Positions 10,755 through 22,756 of a stretch of 64,000 nucleotides of DNA are shown here, piece by piece. The position numbers and the translations under genes were made by a program. The stretch lies in contig JBBBDQ010001944.1 in NCBI GenBank assembly GCA_037127315.1, forward strand, positions 62,001 to 126,000, given 5' to 3'. Position 1 is the stretch's first letter; each line of letters starts with the position of its first letter. The stretch comes from Ascarosepion bandense. Taxonomy: Eukaryota; Mollusca; Cephalopoda; Sepiida; Sepiidae. The notes below the pieces were generated by a model. The model had not been told where the DNA came from. It saw nothing but the letters and a program-made list of their open reading frames with translations, and did not search any database.

Positions 10755-11286
10755 TGTGACACACAGCTCTAACTCTAATTAATGGAGATCAACAAACCCA
10801 AACTGAACGAAACAAGACGAACGGAGATCCTTATTTCAAGCTCGCACCCGGCGGACTCCCCTTCACTTACTCGTCTTCTTAACTTAACTGGCTCTATTTA
10901 TTTAATATGAATCCGGAAATCCGGAAATCCGGAAATGCTTTAGACCACCGGTGACAAACACCGGCGACTGTAAGTCTGAAATTTCAGTTATCTTTTTTTT
11001 TATCTTAATAAGGCTTCCGCCGGAAAAGGCTTAATGTGTGGTCAAGATACAGTAAAGGACAGACTTTGACCGGGTCATCGAAAAACCTACCCGCTGACCT
11101 TTATCACTGAGTCAAATATTTACCGGAGGACAATTTTCCTCATAAAAGAAAAAACGTTTATTTATTTTTTTCCTCTTCTTTTTCACTTTTGTTAAATATG
11201 TTTTTAAACTATTTTCTATTCTAATCTATTTTCTATTTTAATCTATTATAATAAAATACGTATATGTCTAGTTATCGTGTCACATT
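10755..11286. mobile_element. LTR-like block, TGTGACA...TGTCACA
   Basis: The 532-bp segment starts TGTGACACAC and ends GTGTCACA, giving inverted TGTGACAC termini. It is flanked on one side by TTACCTCCCCCAACGG (purine-rich on the minus strand) and on the other by GGTTGGGGCAGGCGAA. Inside, ATCCGGAA is repeated four times at 10910-10937. I cannot decide its orientation and see no target-site duplication, so an LTR with adjoining internal DNA is the best but uncertain reading. Confidence 0.4.
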
Positions 11287-11984
11287 ACCTCCCCCAACGG
11301 ATCTTGTCATTTATGTCAATAAATTACAATAAACAAAACAAAAAAAAACATGACACGATGCTTCATCATGTCGGTACGCCATCAGCACCAAAAATTATTT
11401 TGATCCCCCAGGGATATTCTCCTCCTCTCCACAAACATCAATCATGAAATTTCTTATTAATCCATATCATTTCTTTGTATTTCCTCAACACATTTTTCTT
11501 ATTTCAACAACCAATTCCTCAATTTTTGTCTTCGTAGCCGGTGGCATCAATGAATCCACGCAGTTGGTTTATCGCTACGTATGAGGATCAATTCTTCATT
11601 AACGAACACCTTTTTCAACTTAGTGTTTTGCTTTCCGCTTTACTTCTTCTCTTCTATTCCTAAAAGAGACTCCACTCTTCGTTAATTCATCTCCTGTTAC
11701 CATTTTCCAGCCATAAGTCTCTTGGCCTTTCCTGCATCCCCCCCCAATGAAACCTTATCATGATGGAAGTTTGGTGAGAACGTCCCCTCCCAATGGGGTC
11801 AATGGCGCCCGAAAAATGATTGAAGCATAGTTTACACAATAAATTCAAGAGAGGGGTGTTTCCACCCTCTCTCCCAAAGAAGAAAAGAAATTTATAAAAA
11901 AAATTAATTAACACAAGTTGACAAAATAGTCATAACTCTGAGCAACTCTATAAATATAGGAGCGATGTAACTGCTCCTCATTAT
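11287..11984. other. No recognisable gene; possible internal LTR-element remnant
   Basis: A 75-codon minus-strand frame at 11687-11914 has no domain that I recognise. Given the adjacent LTR-like block this may be decayed internal sequence. Confidence 0.3.
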
Positions 11985-13530
11985 CAGTCTCTTTTTTTTT
12001 TTTTAACTATTTAAAGTTCTCCAGATATAGTCCATTTTCCCTTCTTTCTTTTTTTTTCTTTTAAACAAAACAACAAAAAAAGTAAATAAATGTTCCTAAA
12101 ATGTTTCTTTCTGTTTTTTCTCAAAAATTTTTTTTTCATCAGCATCATCCTTTTTTCTTCTTTCAAACAAAATAACAAAAAAAAAACGTAATTAAATGTC
12201 TCTAAAATGTTTCTGTTTTTCTCAAAAAATATTTTTTCACACCATCATCCTTTTTTCTTTTTTCTTCCAAAACATATTTTTGTCCTACACACTCACTTAG
12301 TTTTTCTCTCTCTCATTTTTTAACGTATACACACTATTCTTTTACCCCCCCCTTTTTTTTCAAACAGTCCTTTTTCATTCTTCTCTTTTTTTTTCACACC
12401 GTTTGCGTTGATCTCTCTTTTTCTTTTCAAAATTCATACCTTTTTATCGCAAAATAGTCACATATTTTTTCCAATCCATTTTTTTTTTGCACACACAGTT
12501 GTTTCTTGCTCTCTCTCTCTCATTTTTTTAAAAAAATTTTTTTCTTTTTTTTCGTACACATCTTTTTCTAAATGCTTCTTTCTGTTTTTCTAAAAAAATA
12601 TTTTTTTCATCATCATCTTCATCATCATCCTTTTTTTCTTCTTTCAAACAAAACAACAAAAGAATTAAATGTTTCTAAAATGTTTCTGTTTTTCTCAAAA
12701 AAAATGTTTTTTTTCCATCATCCTTTTTTTGTTTTTCAAAACATATTTTTGTCGTTGTTGGAAACTCTCACTTAGTTTTTCTCTCTGTCATTTTTTTTTC
12801 CAAATAATGCTTTTTTTTCTTCTTTTTTTTTTTTTAAAGTAATAACACATACTATTCTTTTACCTACTTTTTTCTTCAAACAGTCCTTTTTTTCCATTCT
12901 CTTTTCTTTTTCTGCGCCGTTTGCGTTGTTTCTATCTCTCTTTTTCTTTAATTTTCTTTTCAAAATTCATACCTTTTTATCGCAAAATAGTCACACATTT
13001 TTTCCCAATCCACTTTTTTTTACACGTACAGTTGTTTCTTGTTCTCTCCCTCCCTCTTATTTTTTTACATTTTTTTCATACACATTTATTTTCTCATTAT
13101 CAGTCTCTTTTTCAACCAAACATATTCCATTTTCCTTTCTTTTTTTCTTTTGAACAAAACAACAAAAAAGTCAATAAATGTTTCTAAAACGATTCTTTCT
13201 GTTTTTCCCAAAAATATTTTTTCATCATCATCATCTTATTTTTTCAACCAAAACAAGTAAATAAATGTTTCAAAGATGTTTCTTTTTGTTTTTCTTAAAA
13301 ATATTTATTTTCATCATCATCATTTTTTTCTTTTTCAAAACATATTTTTGTCGTTGTTGTACACACTCACTTAGTTTTTCTCTCTGTCTTTTTTTTTCCA
13401 AATAATGCTTTTTTTCTTCTTTTTTTTTTAAAGTAATAACACATACTATTCTTTTACCTACTTTTTTCTTCAAACAGTCCTTTTTTTCCATTCTCTTTTT
13501 TTTTCACACCGTTTTCGCTCTTAGTGTAAA
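11985..13530. repeat. Pyrimidine-rich long tandem repeat, about 3 units of 0.5-0.6 kb
   Basis: The top strand is strongly T/C rich. Phrases recur in order: TCATACCTTTTTATCGCAAA at 12434 and 12967 (533 bp apart), CACTCACTTAGTTTTTCTCTC near 12289, 12769 and 13365, and TCAAACAGTCCTTTTT near 12360, 12876 and 13471. Within units there are CATCATCAT runs and AAACAAAACAACAAAA blocks. All open frames here, rich in F, S and K, are products of the composition. Confidence 0.75.
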
Positions 13531-13709
13531 TTTAAATTGAAAATCAGAATGTGAAACTATTATAAGAATTTCTGTGATTATTGCAGTAAATACTCAAATA
13601 AAATCTTTGATATTTCAGTCACAATCAATCGAAACTAAATGTCTATAGACAAATGACATTTGTTCCTACGGTAATGAAGTTTAATGTGTGTTTGTGTATA
13701 TATAATAAA

Positions 13710-14079
13710 TTACTCCGATGACTTTTCATAGTCAAATAACTTTCTAATTCTCTTTTGTAAGAATCACATTCCAATGAATTTTCATAGTAAAATCACTTCC
13801 AAAAGATTTTTTAGTTAAATCACTTCCCAGTGTTTTCTATTGTAAAATAATTGACCAATACTGTCTCATAGTAAAAATCACTTTCCAATGCATTTTCATA
13901 AAAAATCACATTCCAATGAGTTTTCATAATAAATCACTTTCCAATGCATTTTCACAATAAAATTACATTCCAATACCTAACCATAGTAAAAAAAAAAACA
14001 CTTTCCAGTGGATTTTCATAATAAAATCACTTTCCATTGCATTTTTATAACAAATACCTATACATTTTAGAAGTAAAAT
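13710..14079. repeat. Satellite of roughly 30-38 bp, left half
   Basis: Degenerate tandem units of the form AATCACTTTCCAATG-CATTTTCATAATAAA repeat about ten times. The array resumes at 14560 after the inserted LTR. Confidence 0.8.
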
Positions 14080-14559
14080 TGTTATATATCGCCGTACGAC
14101 GACAAAATAACGAGAACACGCATATATAAAAATATAAGGTTATATTTTTATTCTTGACGACGAACCCGTGTGGAACAGAGAATGGAAGAGTGAGAGCGCA
14201 CATAGAATGGGTCGACGGGAGTGTAGTTTTTGCCTGTGGTGTCCCTCTGCTTCCACTGGCCGTTCTCTGCTAGCGAATCCGTGTGTCGAGGTCTTTTTAT
14301 AGTCTTCTAGAACCGGGACTTTCCTTCCGGTTTTGCCTCGCCCACGCAACGCCCACGTAATGCCAAGAGACACCTGTTCTGTTTGCCTCCGTAGTCATTT
14401 CCGCCGCTGTCGGAAATAAGGTCAAACGACATCCGCTCCAGGCCCCGACAGGATGTATTTCTCAAACACCTGTCTTGTCGTTCGCCGACCCCTTCACCGA
14501 CGGGAAACACCATCGCTTGCATCAACCTTCCTCGGGTGGGGCCAGATTGTTATATTACA
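14080..14559 (+). mobile_element. Solo LTR, 480 bp, inserted in satellite array
   Basis: The insert begins TGTTATATA and ends TATATTACA, imperfect inverted termini with TG...CA ends, and is flanked by AAAT on both sides (14076-14079 and 14560-14563), as expected for a 4-bp target-site duplication. It is much more GC-rich than the satellite. A TATATAAAAATATA box near 14102 resembles the one in the LTR-like DNA at 35858-36090. The end also reads GGGGCCAGAT-TGTTATA, which could be a PPT next to a second truncated LTR, so a short truncated element is an alternative. Confidence 0.6.
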
Positions 14560-14745
14560 AAATCACTTTCTTATGCATTTCATAAAATTACTTTTCAATG
14601 TTTTTTCATAATAAATCCTTAATACATTTTTACAGTAAAATCACTTTCTAATTAATTTCATAATAAAATCACTTTCCCATACATTTTTCAAGCAAAACAA
14701 CTAATAGATTTTCCTAGTAAAATCACTTTCCTGTGTCTTTTCTAA
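14560..14745. repeat. Satellite, right half
   Basis: Five to six further degenerate units of the ATCACTTTC...TTTTCATAATAA satellite, continuing the array interrupted by the LTR. Confidence 0.75.
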
Positions 14746-15827
14746 CAATTTTTTTTTGATAGTTAAATTTTATTCCTAGCTCCTTAGCAAGGTATAGTCG
14801 TTAGCAAGTTCATTGTTTTTAACCACTACTACTACTGAGTAGTAATTGTGATCCTTATTGTGTACCAAAGAAAATTATCAAATATTATAAACAGTAAGCA
14901 TTCAAATAACCTGAAATCAAACAATTTACCCTTATTAAGTTTCTAAAATGCTTACGTTAAATACTGTCATGTTACCACTTAGGTACTATCTGGTTTGATG
15001 GTCCGAAAAACATTAATGTTTAATATTTCATTAGAAGGTATTCCTTCAAGCATTGTGACTGAAATTGGGTAAACAACCTCTTTGAGAAGTCGTCGATAGT
15101 TGCGATAGCTCGAAGTTACATGTCGTCGTGACCGAGGGTTTGGGTGTCCTGGCCTTGTTCAGACTGTTGTTTAAGCTAGATAACGCGCTCTCTCCCAGAA
15201 ACTGTAACTAAGTTCCGCTCAGAAGTTGCAGTATAGTCCACAGGTGGGCTCTGTGGGTTGTGAAAAAAGACAAGTGTGCCTGAGCAGGCGTCTGCAGTGG
15301 GGATTAGCTAGACGCTCTCGTAGCCGATTATCCTTGAATTAGAGAGGCCAGCCATTATTCCTTAATGTAATATTCGCTATTGTCAATCACCTTCTCCCAA
15401 TGTTCATACCGTTTGGAAAAAGTCATTTTTTTCATTCGAGGAATGAAATAGAGAAATATTAGTTATCTATCAAGATGGTAGTGCAATCTCCAAAACAGAT
15501 GGCAATCACATAGACCCAGATAACGGTCTTTTGTCTAAGGCGTTCTCTTCAATCTTTTCGGATAGGATTTTTCACTATGGAGGCCAATAAATTACCATGA
15601 TAAAATAATACAATTTTACCATTGATCAAACCAAACCTAATTTCATTCAAATATGTCTTTAAACCCGCTATCGTCTCACAAGATTTGCTTACTGTAAACG
15701 TAATACTGGCGTAAATTAACTCAAAGAAGACAATATCAAAACAATTCCGTAAAACTAGCACCTATAAGAACTAAAGATAGGCGCTCATTTGAAGTTGTAT
15801 TTTAAATTATTTCGTGCTGAACTGTTA
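14746..15827. other. No recognisable gene
   Basis: Includes a more GC-balanced stretch at 15060-15350 without open frame or known motif. Nothing else seen. Confidence 0.5.
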
Positions 15828-16345
15828 TCTAAAATTTTTTATAAATGGAACTTTGTCTGAGTGTGTGTGTGTATGTGTGTGTGTCCGTTATCTATAGACT
15901 CCGAAACGGCTAAACCGATTTTCTTGAAAATTTACACAGTTGTACCATAAGCGTCTGCGAGTGTTCTTATCGATAAATGTCGTCTGCGAGTGATTATCGA
16001 TAAATATCGATAATCGATAATCAAACAATCGGATGATAAAGGAGTTGTCCGATTTTGATCAAATTTGATACACTCATAGACAAAGACATAAGAAACGGTA
16101 TTCAGAAGTTTCAAGGTTGCAGTTCTTACAATAGTGAAGAAAATCGATAATATATATATAAAAGACAAGATGTTTGTGCGTCTGTCTGTTTATCTGTCTG
16201 TATGTCTTTTATACAAATCCACAATTTTTATCCGATTTTCACCAAACTTCGCACAAATCTTCTTTAGGCAGAGTCTGAGCTCCATGACCAATGATTAGTT
16301 TTAAAGCTTTCATTACACCCGAGCAACGCCGGGTTATACTGCTGG
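15828..16345 (+). mobile_element. Non-autonomous Helitron, family H1, short form
   Basis: Starts A|TCTAAA then ATAAATGGAACTTTGTC; ends with the hairpin CCCGAGCAACGCCGGG and TATACTGCTGG followed by T. It lacks about 180 bp of the middle region found in the copies at 19544 and 36618. Several ATCGATAA palindromic repeats lie at 15970-16020. Confidence 0.75.
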
Positions 16346-16384
16346 TTTAATATAAATCATTCTACATCCTCTCAGAAGAGCCGA

Positions 16385-17150
16385 ATTTGAACGACTACAT
16401 GGAATCAATAGCTAAATATACTAGCAGGAAAGTTTTTCTCGTCTGAATCAATCTTACATATATACAAATCAAGCAGCCTCCAATTCATTGAATATTACTG
16501 TCACATCTTGACGGGCGTCCCTGCTATTCTTCTCATAGTTTTCAACAAGATCCAGAAGAGAATCAGCCATCTAATCGATCCCGATTTGGCAGTTCAACTC
16601 CAACCACTTTATCACCGACAGCATGTGGCTTATCGTTGTCTCTTCTACAAATATTTTCATGGCTTCTGTTCCGACGAGTGTAGCTCCCTGGTGCTCTCTA
16701 TACACGAATTTACTCGAGCAACCAGAATGAAATCAATGTTTTACCCTTTCCAGTCAAAACAAGCAAAGATAGCTGCTACTTCTACTCCTTCAGTTTCTTT
16801 TCTCGCACTTTCCGCCGGTGGAACTCCCTTCTGTATACTTGCTCGCTGATAGATACAATTTCCAAGTGTCTAAACGTAATGTCAATTGCCAACTCTTATT
16901 CCCTTGACTCTCATTTTTCTTTTATCCTTTCCCCATCACCCCCTGTAACTTGTCATTCTCTCTTTGCATTATACTCTCACGCAACTCTCTTCAAACCAGT
17001 ATTTCCATCCTTATTTTAACTATTCTCAGAAACCCCGTGTACCTAGTTCATATTTCTCTTCGCTCCTCGTTTATGTAACCATTGACTCTACTATTATGTA
17101 GACCCCTACGCATAAGTAACAGTAGTGCCTTGCTTGGGGTGAAAGAATTA
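16385..17150 (+). pseudogene. LINE-A-related C-terminus and 3' UTR, divergent
   Basis: A 113-codon frame at 16508-16849 matches the LINE-A C-terminal region (HLIDPDLAVQLQPL, FYKYFHGFCSDECSSL, then FLALSAGGT in place of the conserved RTSRLWNSLP after a frameshift). The 3' UTR ends GCTTGGGGTGAAAGAATTAAAA at about 17145. It is more diverged than the other copies and may be a sister subfamily. Confidence 0.7.
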
Positions 17151-17663
17151 AAAGAAAACAAAAAGGCCGTTCTAGAAATGGATGCTAAGAATACCATATA
17201 ATGTAAGCAATTAAGGAGTCTTAAGGAAAATAAAAAACAAAACGACTTATAGTCGGAATCAGAAATGGAGGGCAGAAATTCATGTTGTGGACTGTTAGGG
17301 CCAGGAATAAAGACACCTAAAGAAAGAGGTAGGTTGAACCAGTGTATTTAAATAACAGAACAGATATACAAAATAAGAGTGCTATTAGCAGAAAAGTGTC
17401 CGTCCGAACGGTCAAATTACACTGCGTTTTGACTGCCTTTTCTTGGTTATTATTTATGAAGAAGGAAGAGTTCATTCCAAAGTAGATAGGGCACCATAAC
17501 AATTCCTTGAACACATCATGTGGAGGAAAAAATGGGTAAATCAATACTTACCTGATATATCGAAAGTAAAACGTACAGTAGACGGTAGCAAGCCCTGTAA
17601 CTGAAGACCTTATGTCCATGGTTGAAGGAAAGAATTTTGAGGAACTTAGTAATGGAAAAGGAT
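17151..17663. other. No recognisable gene
   Basis: The sequence TGTTAGGGCCAGG at 17294 resembles TGTAAGGGCCAAG at 21524, possibly remnants of one LTR family, but boundaries cannot be set. Confidence 0.3.
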
Positions 17664-17950
17664 GTGCGTTGTGGTGCAGTGGATAACGGCTCGGAACGAG
17701 AAATCGGGGAGCCGAGTTCAAATTCCAGTTGAATTCATTTCATTCACTTACGCACAAATACCCTTGGGAAAGGTATTAATCCGTCACTTCCTTCCAGTTA
17801 CGGGTTAAATACCAGGACAAATTGGGTCGGCAACCAGTCTACCGCAGAAAGCAATGGCAACCTACTGCGGGATAATCTTCTGCCCAGTCAGTCATGTCTC
17901 TTTCGAGACATGGTCGCCCAAGCGTGTATCACGTATGGCACTTAACTGAG
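17664..17950 (+). mobile_element. tRNA-derived SINE
   Basis: A box TGGTGCAGTGG at 17671 and B box GTTCAAATTCC near 17707 are followed by the family central domain (CAACCAGTCTACCGCAGAAA) and the tail CACTTAACTGA. Nearly full length. Confidence 0.85.
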
Positions 17951-18235
17951 TAATGGAAAAAAGCGATATGATGCCGGGGAGAGCCATAAATACCCACGTT
18001 CTGAAAAGACATATCAGCTAGAAGCAAAAAAAATGTAAGTTACTACTTTGGTCAAATATGATTACCTGCTTTTCAGAAGAAACTGAGAAGTGTAGATGTT
18101 CACAACCATTTCATTTTTGGCTTCATTCAAATCATAAGGAATTTGGTCAGGAAATCGCGACATAAGTGTAATTAAATAATAAGCAAGTTTATCTTGATAG
18201 AAAAATGACGACTGGGTAGTTAGTTCGATCATCAC
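17951..18235. other. No recognisable gene
   Basis: Short AT-rich spacer; nothing supported. Confidence 0.5.
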
Positions 18236-18600
18236 TTCAATACATGTTTTTTACTCTTCTTCTTCTTCCTCTGCGTGTCATGTCCTTTCAGAACGTTGAC
18301 AATCATGGCTTTCCACGTCTCCCTATCCCTGCTGGTTCTTAGTACGTTTTCTCCTGTTATCCAGCTACTCAAACCCTTCAAATATGTTATCCGCTGCCTT
18401 CGTTTGTCTCTTTTTCCTTCTATCTGGACTGTCAGTATCAGGTTCTCCAAGCCCTCCTTCTTCATTACATGTCTCAAGCACATAGCTATCTAGCACTCTC
18501 TTCTTTGTTTCTAGTGAAATTTTCCTATGTCTTAGTACTTTCCTCAGCTTCTGGAACGCGTCCTTTGCCATACCAATTCGCCTTCGGATGTCTGTGTAAA
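18236..18600 (-). pseudogene. RTE/BovB-type LINE C-terminus with internal deletion
   Basis: Minus-strand frames read IRRRIGMAKDAFQKL then ETKKRVLDSYV, jump directly to TCNEEGGLGEPD, and in the next frame give KRDKRRQRITYLKGL and TWKAMIVNVLKGHDT. Compared with the copy at 1290-1985, a segment of about 190 bp is missing near 18490, fusing two distant parts of the protein. Confidence 0.75.
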
Positions 18601-19543
18601 GTCCAAATGAGTAATTTAGTCATATTTTTAGGTTGTTGTAGATTATAGAGAAACGTTGAATACATTTGTTTCAGTTTTTAAGCTGTTTTCTTTTCAACTG
18701 TAACTGTACTTCTTTTATAAACAACCACAAAAATCAGGTAGTCGTTAAACTGAACCCGGTAAACTCTTTGTGTCAGCTGAATGACAAAATTAAAAATAAA
18801 TTCCATGCAAAGTATTTCATTTTTAAAAATAATTTTTCATAGTAATCACTGCTTTTAGTGATGGGATTATATATACGGAGGAAACGGAAATGTAAACGCT
18901 CGTTAATTATAATTAAATGCCGATAGAAAACGTTGAAGATATTCTGGGACTTTCCGCCACTCGATGTGTCTCGATATACTGTAAAGGAAACATCATTTGA
19001 TTTTGGTTTTGGTTTTTACGGACCTCCCAAATGTTCCTACGTAAAAATAATATTGATTATAAATTGTCATATCCCTTAAGAGATTGCATCCCAAACCCGA
19101 ATAATAAAAAAGCGACATTAAATGCTTATATCGGTCACATATGCACCACACTATCTCGCAAATTGACCTGTCACCTGTCGAAATGCAGTGCAATACGGAC
19201 ACAGATCGACTAATACGTCTCAAACAAAACAAGACAAATATTTTTCGAAAAACACTAATACACTCGACAGAACCCTATAGATATATTAATCAAATATTAA
19301 AATTGATCCAACAGAGATCTCAGTGTAAATTTAATTTACAGTGTAGATATCAATTTATTTCATATGTAAATTCAAATTTGACCTTCAGGGAATAGGTATT
19401 TCAACAAGTTACAAGAACCCACATCGTTCAACCCCACTCAGACGTAAAACTTTTTTTGTACCACCGGTGTTGAATAATGGGGATTATTGTAACCTGTTGA
19501 AAAAGCTATTCTGCAAATGTAAAATTTGAATTTACATATGATA
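18601..19543. other. No recognisable gene
   Basis: No family signature. Small frames at 19031-19395 on both strands have no motif. Confidence 0.5.
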
Positions 19544-19857
19544 TTTAAACTTATTGATAAATGGAACTTTGTCTGTGTATGTGTGGTTGTGTCTGTTTGT
19601 GTGTGTCCGGTACCTATACGGCTGAACCGATGTTATTGAAAATTTACACAGTTATACTATAAGCGTCTGCGAGTGTTCTTAGCTAGATTTTGTGTCGAGG
19701 TACCCCCGATAAATATAAAAAATTGATAATCGAAAAAATCGGGTTATAGAAGAAGTGGTCTAATTTTAACCAAATTTCGTACACTCATAGACAAAGACAT
19801 AATAAACGATATTCAGAAGTTTCAAGGTAGCAGTTCTTACAGTAGTGCAGAAAATCG

Positions 19858-19924
<67 letters not shown>

Positions 19925-20770
19925 AGATGTTTGTTTGTGTGTGTCTGTTTATCTGCCTGTATGTCTGTATTTTTTTTTCAGCCCTTTTATTTTAGTTTTT
20001 GCTTCGGGTTTGGCTATATATAAGGTATAATTGTAGTTCTAAGTCTCAGCCATGATATGATTTAATCAGAGAACTTATTTAGCCTTCAAAATTCAGTTTA
20101 CGACGAAAAAGTCTTATTTGATATCGACAGCAGGAAATCAAAATTTGACTGTTTTTTTTTTAATCATTTCACCCCGAGCAAGGCAGAAACGCCACTGATG
20201 TGCAGGGGGTTACATAAATGTAAAAAGATTAATTAGAAAAGAGTGAGGAGTACAAGCTAGTTAGAAAGAAACAATAGAAAGCTGAGAAAGCAGGTGCAAT
20301 GACAGATACATAGGCGGAGAGAAAGTGAAGATTATACAAGGGAGGGGAGAGAGCTAGAGTCCAGTGGTTAGTAGATGAGTATTAACTTTGCATTTAAATT
20401 TCTGGAGGTCGTAGCCGTCAGGAAAGCAAGAATACGAGAGTGAGTTCCACAGGCGGGAAGTGCAAGAGAGGAAGCTGCAGGAGTAGAATTGTCGTCTGCA
20501 TTTGGCTAACCTGACTGTGAATGGGTGGGACCCAGTTGCCAGTCTGGTTGCACGGGTAACCACCTGTTGAAGAGGCATCAAAGACTTAAGATCATCCGAG
20601 CAGAAGCCATATCCATTCATTTTTCTGTCAGTCTACGGTTTCGCTTTAACTGGAAACAACTATTGCTTTTTTTAGTCTTTTGTGCCAACATCCAAAGAGG
20701 CTGAGCTCCAGGACTATGGATTAGTTTTAAAGCTTTCATGACACCCGAGCAACGTCGGGCTATATTGCTA

Positions 20771-20771
<1 letters not shown>
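19544..20771 (+). mobile_element. Helitron family H1, split by a LINE-A fragment
   Basis: The 5' part (19544-20151) starts TTTAAACTTATTGATAAATGG and includes an (AT)n tract at 19858-19919. The 3' part (20611-20771) ends with the CCCGAGCAACGTCGGG hairpin and CTAG before T. The uninterrupted copy at 36618-37322 shows both parts contiguous. Confidence 0.7.
20152..20610 (-). pseudogene. LINE-A 3' fragment inserted in a Helitron
   Basis: A poly(T) start at 20152 followed by AATCATTTCACCCCGAGC is the reverse complement of the LINE-A tail. An 88-codon minus frame (20354-20620) reads GFCSDDLKSLMPL, ATGSHPFTV and RTSRLWNSL-like residues. Only the last ~460 bp of the LINE are present: a 5'-truncated copy. 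Confidence 0.8.

Positions 20772-20772
<1 letters not shown>

Positions 20773-20818
<46 letters not shown>
20773..20818. repeat. (AT)n microsatellite
   Basis: Pure AT run starting directly after the Helitron CTAG end. Confidence 0.9.
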
Positions 20819-21788
20819 GGGGGGAGGCAAGGCATGATGGTCAGCATTTTAAGACTGATCAATTCGAGTCGTTAGAGTTATGACTGGTAGATTGCAGTTC
20901 AGGGTCACCCTCTACATTCTGTAAAAATACATTTGATTCATTGCATCCTTATATAGACTTACATTTTTGTTTCTTTGAATATCTTCTTCAACCCTAGGGA
21001 AATTGTTAAAAATTTCCTGTCACTTTGATAAAAATATATTACATAACAGTTGAGGGTATTCTGTTTCTAACAGAGTTTTTACTATTTCTTAATATTTTGT
21101 TTCCTATCTGGACACCTTTTACTGTACATTTCTGAAATCAAAGTCAAAAAGACGAAACCGACGCACATGAATTGAAAATAATATTAATATGATTCAGATT
21201 GTATTGCTTTCAATGGAATAAACGATACAACTAATCAAATTCAAACAGTTCGTTTGCATTATTGTTTTAATGAAGATTGAACAAACACAAAATCATTAAT
21301 CTCAGTAACGTAATATTTATTGTCACGCACAAACATCATTTCTAAAATTTGAAATAATAGCCAGTTAAATCAATTTTCTTAATAAAAACGAACAAACGCA
21401 AAAAAATAATAAAAGACATTAATAAAATTCGTGTAATAACAAAGTAAAAACATCATCTGATTACTTTTTTTCAAGTGTGGCGTCGTATTAATTGTAATTT
21501 ATGGTTGGGGTGCCAGATTGTAAGGGCCAAGTCAGGAAATGACGAGACGATGGATTTGAATATTTTGCTGTAACTTAGCTGGCGCATGACTCACAAAAAT
21601 GGTAAATTGTGATAACGCATCAACAACCTGCTGGTTGATTTACATGGTAGTTTGGTCATGAGTTCACATTCAGCGCATAACTGATGAAGTTCAAACTCAA
21701 TTCAAGCATAAATTGATGTTCTGGTTTCGTGGGCAGTTAGGAAAAAAAACAAAATTTGCATTTAATTATACTTATATGCCTGAAGAAT
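20819..21788. other. No recognisable gene
   Basis: AT-rich. The phrase GGTTGGGGTGCCAGATTGTAAGGGCC at 21500-21530 looks like a PPT-LTR junction but no LTR can be delimited. Confidence 0.35.
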
Positions 21789-22087
21789 GTGCGTGGGTGG
21801 TGCATTGGATATCGGCTCGGAACGAGAAATCAGAGAGCCGAGTTCGAATTCTAGTTGAATTCATTGCATTCACTTACGCACAAATACCCTTGGGAAAGGT
21901 ATTAATATGTCTATTCCTTCCAGTTATGAGTTAAATAGCAGGACAGATTGGGTACTATAGCAACCAGTCTACCGCAGAAAGCAATGGCAACCAACTCCGG
22001 GATAATCTTCTCCCCAGTCAGCCATGTCTCTTTCGAGATATGATCGCCGAAGCGTGTATCACGTATGGCACTTAACTGACTGACTGA
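21789..22087 (+). mobile_element. tRNA-derived SINE
   Basis: A box GGTGGTGCATTGG, B box GTTCGAATTC, central domain CAACCAGTCTACCGCAGAAA and tail CTTAACTGACTGACTGA. Full length, about 300 bp. Confidence 0.85.
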
Positions 22088-22704
22088 TCTGAAGAAACTG
22101 GTGTAAGTTTCTACTCAATAATTTTGCCCAGCATATGATTAAATAGCTGATTTTTTTTTTGTTTTGCTTTTTGTTTTTTTTTTGTTTGTTTGTTTGGGTT
22201 TTTTTACGGCTAAGTGCTCGATATCAGAGTAGAGATAGACCGTTAAAAGTTTTAGCGCAAAGAATTTTTCGCTTTAACAGAATAGTTTCCTGCCGACTTC
22301 GAAGTTTCATCGCAGCTCGTCAGTCAGGAGTAAAGTGTAGTATCTGTTCTCATATGCTCGTTGCCAGCTCGCCGACCTAGTTCGGAAGCAATGACCAGCT
22401 AAAACCAGTTTTGTACCTAATTACCGCGTAAGTGAAGGCTGGGTAATCTTTGACCAATTATATGAGCTTACGCGCTCAGGTTCCTCACGTAAAGACCGAA
22501 CTTGTGTCACAACTCGCTCCAGTGTGGTAGTAGAGTAAATTCCGATTTCGAAGTATTTAGAGGACAACGTTATGATGTCATCACACGTCGGGGCTGCTCT
22601 GCTGACAAAACAAACAGCCCTGACAAGCGAAGACATCAGAAAGGTGTCCTTACGAAAGTTTGGAGTCGGCATGGACCTGCTCAGTTAAATAGAGAAGTTA
22701 TTTA

Positions 22705-22708
<4 letters not shown>
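22088..22708. other. No recognisable gene
   Basis: Contains a T-rich run at 22150-22206 and a GC-balanced stretch at 22300-22690 without a supported frame. Confidence 0.5.

Positions 22709-22753
<45 letters not shown>
22709..22753. repeat. (AT)n microsatellite abutting hammerhead element
   Basis: Pure AT repeat whose right end is the terminal GTCAT of the hammerhead-bearing copy. Confidence 0.9.

Positions 22754-22756
<3 letters not shown>

Noticed and set aside
11800..11815. AATGGCGCCCGAAAA as a retroviral primer-binding site
   Set aside because: No LTR ends immediately before it; a chance match to part of a lysine-tRNA PBS.
12408..13491. Many phenylalanine/serine or lysine-rich frames
   Set aside because: They follow from pyrimidine-rich tandem repeats and show no domain.
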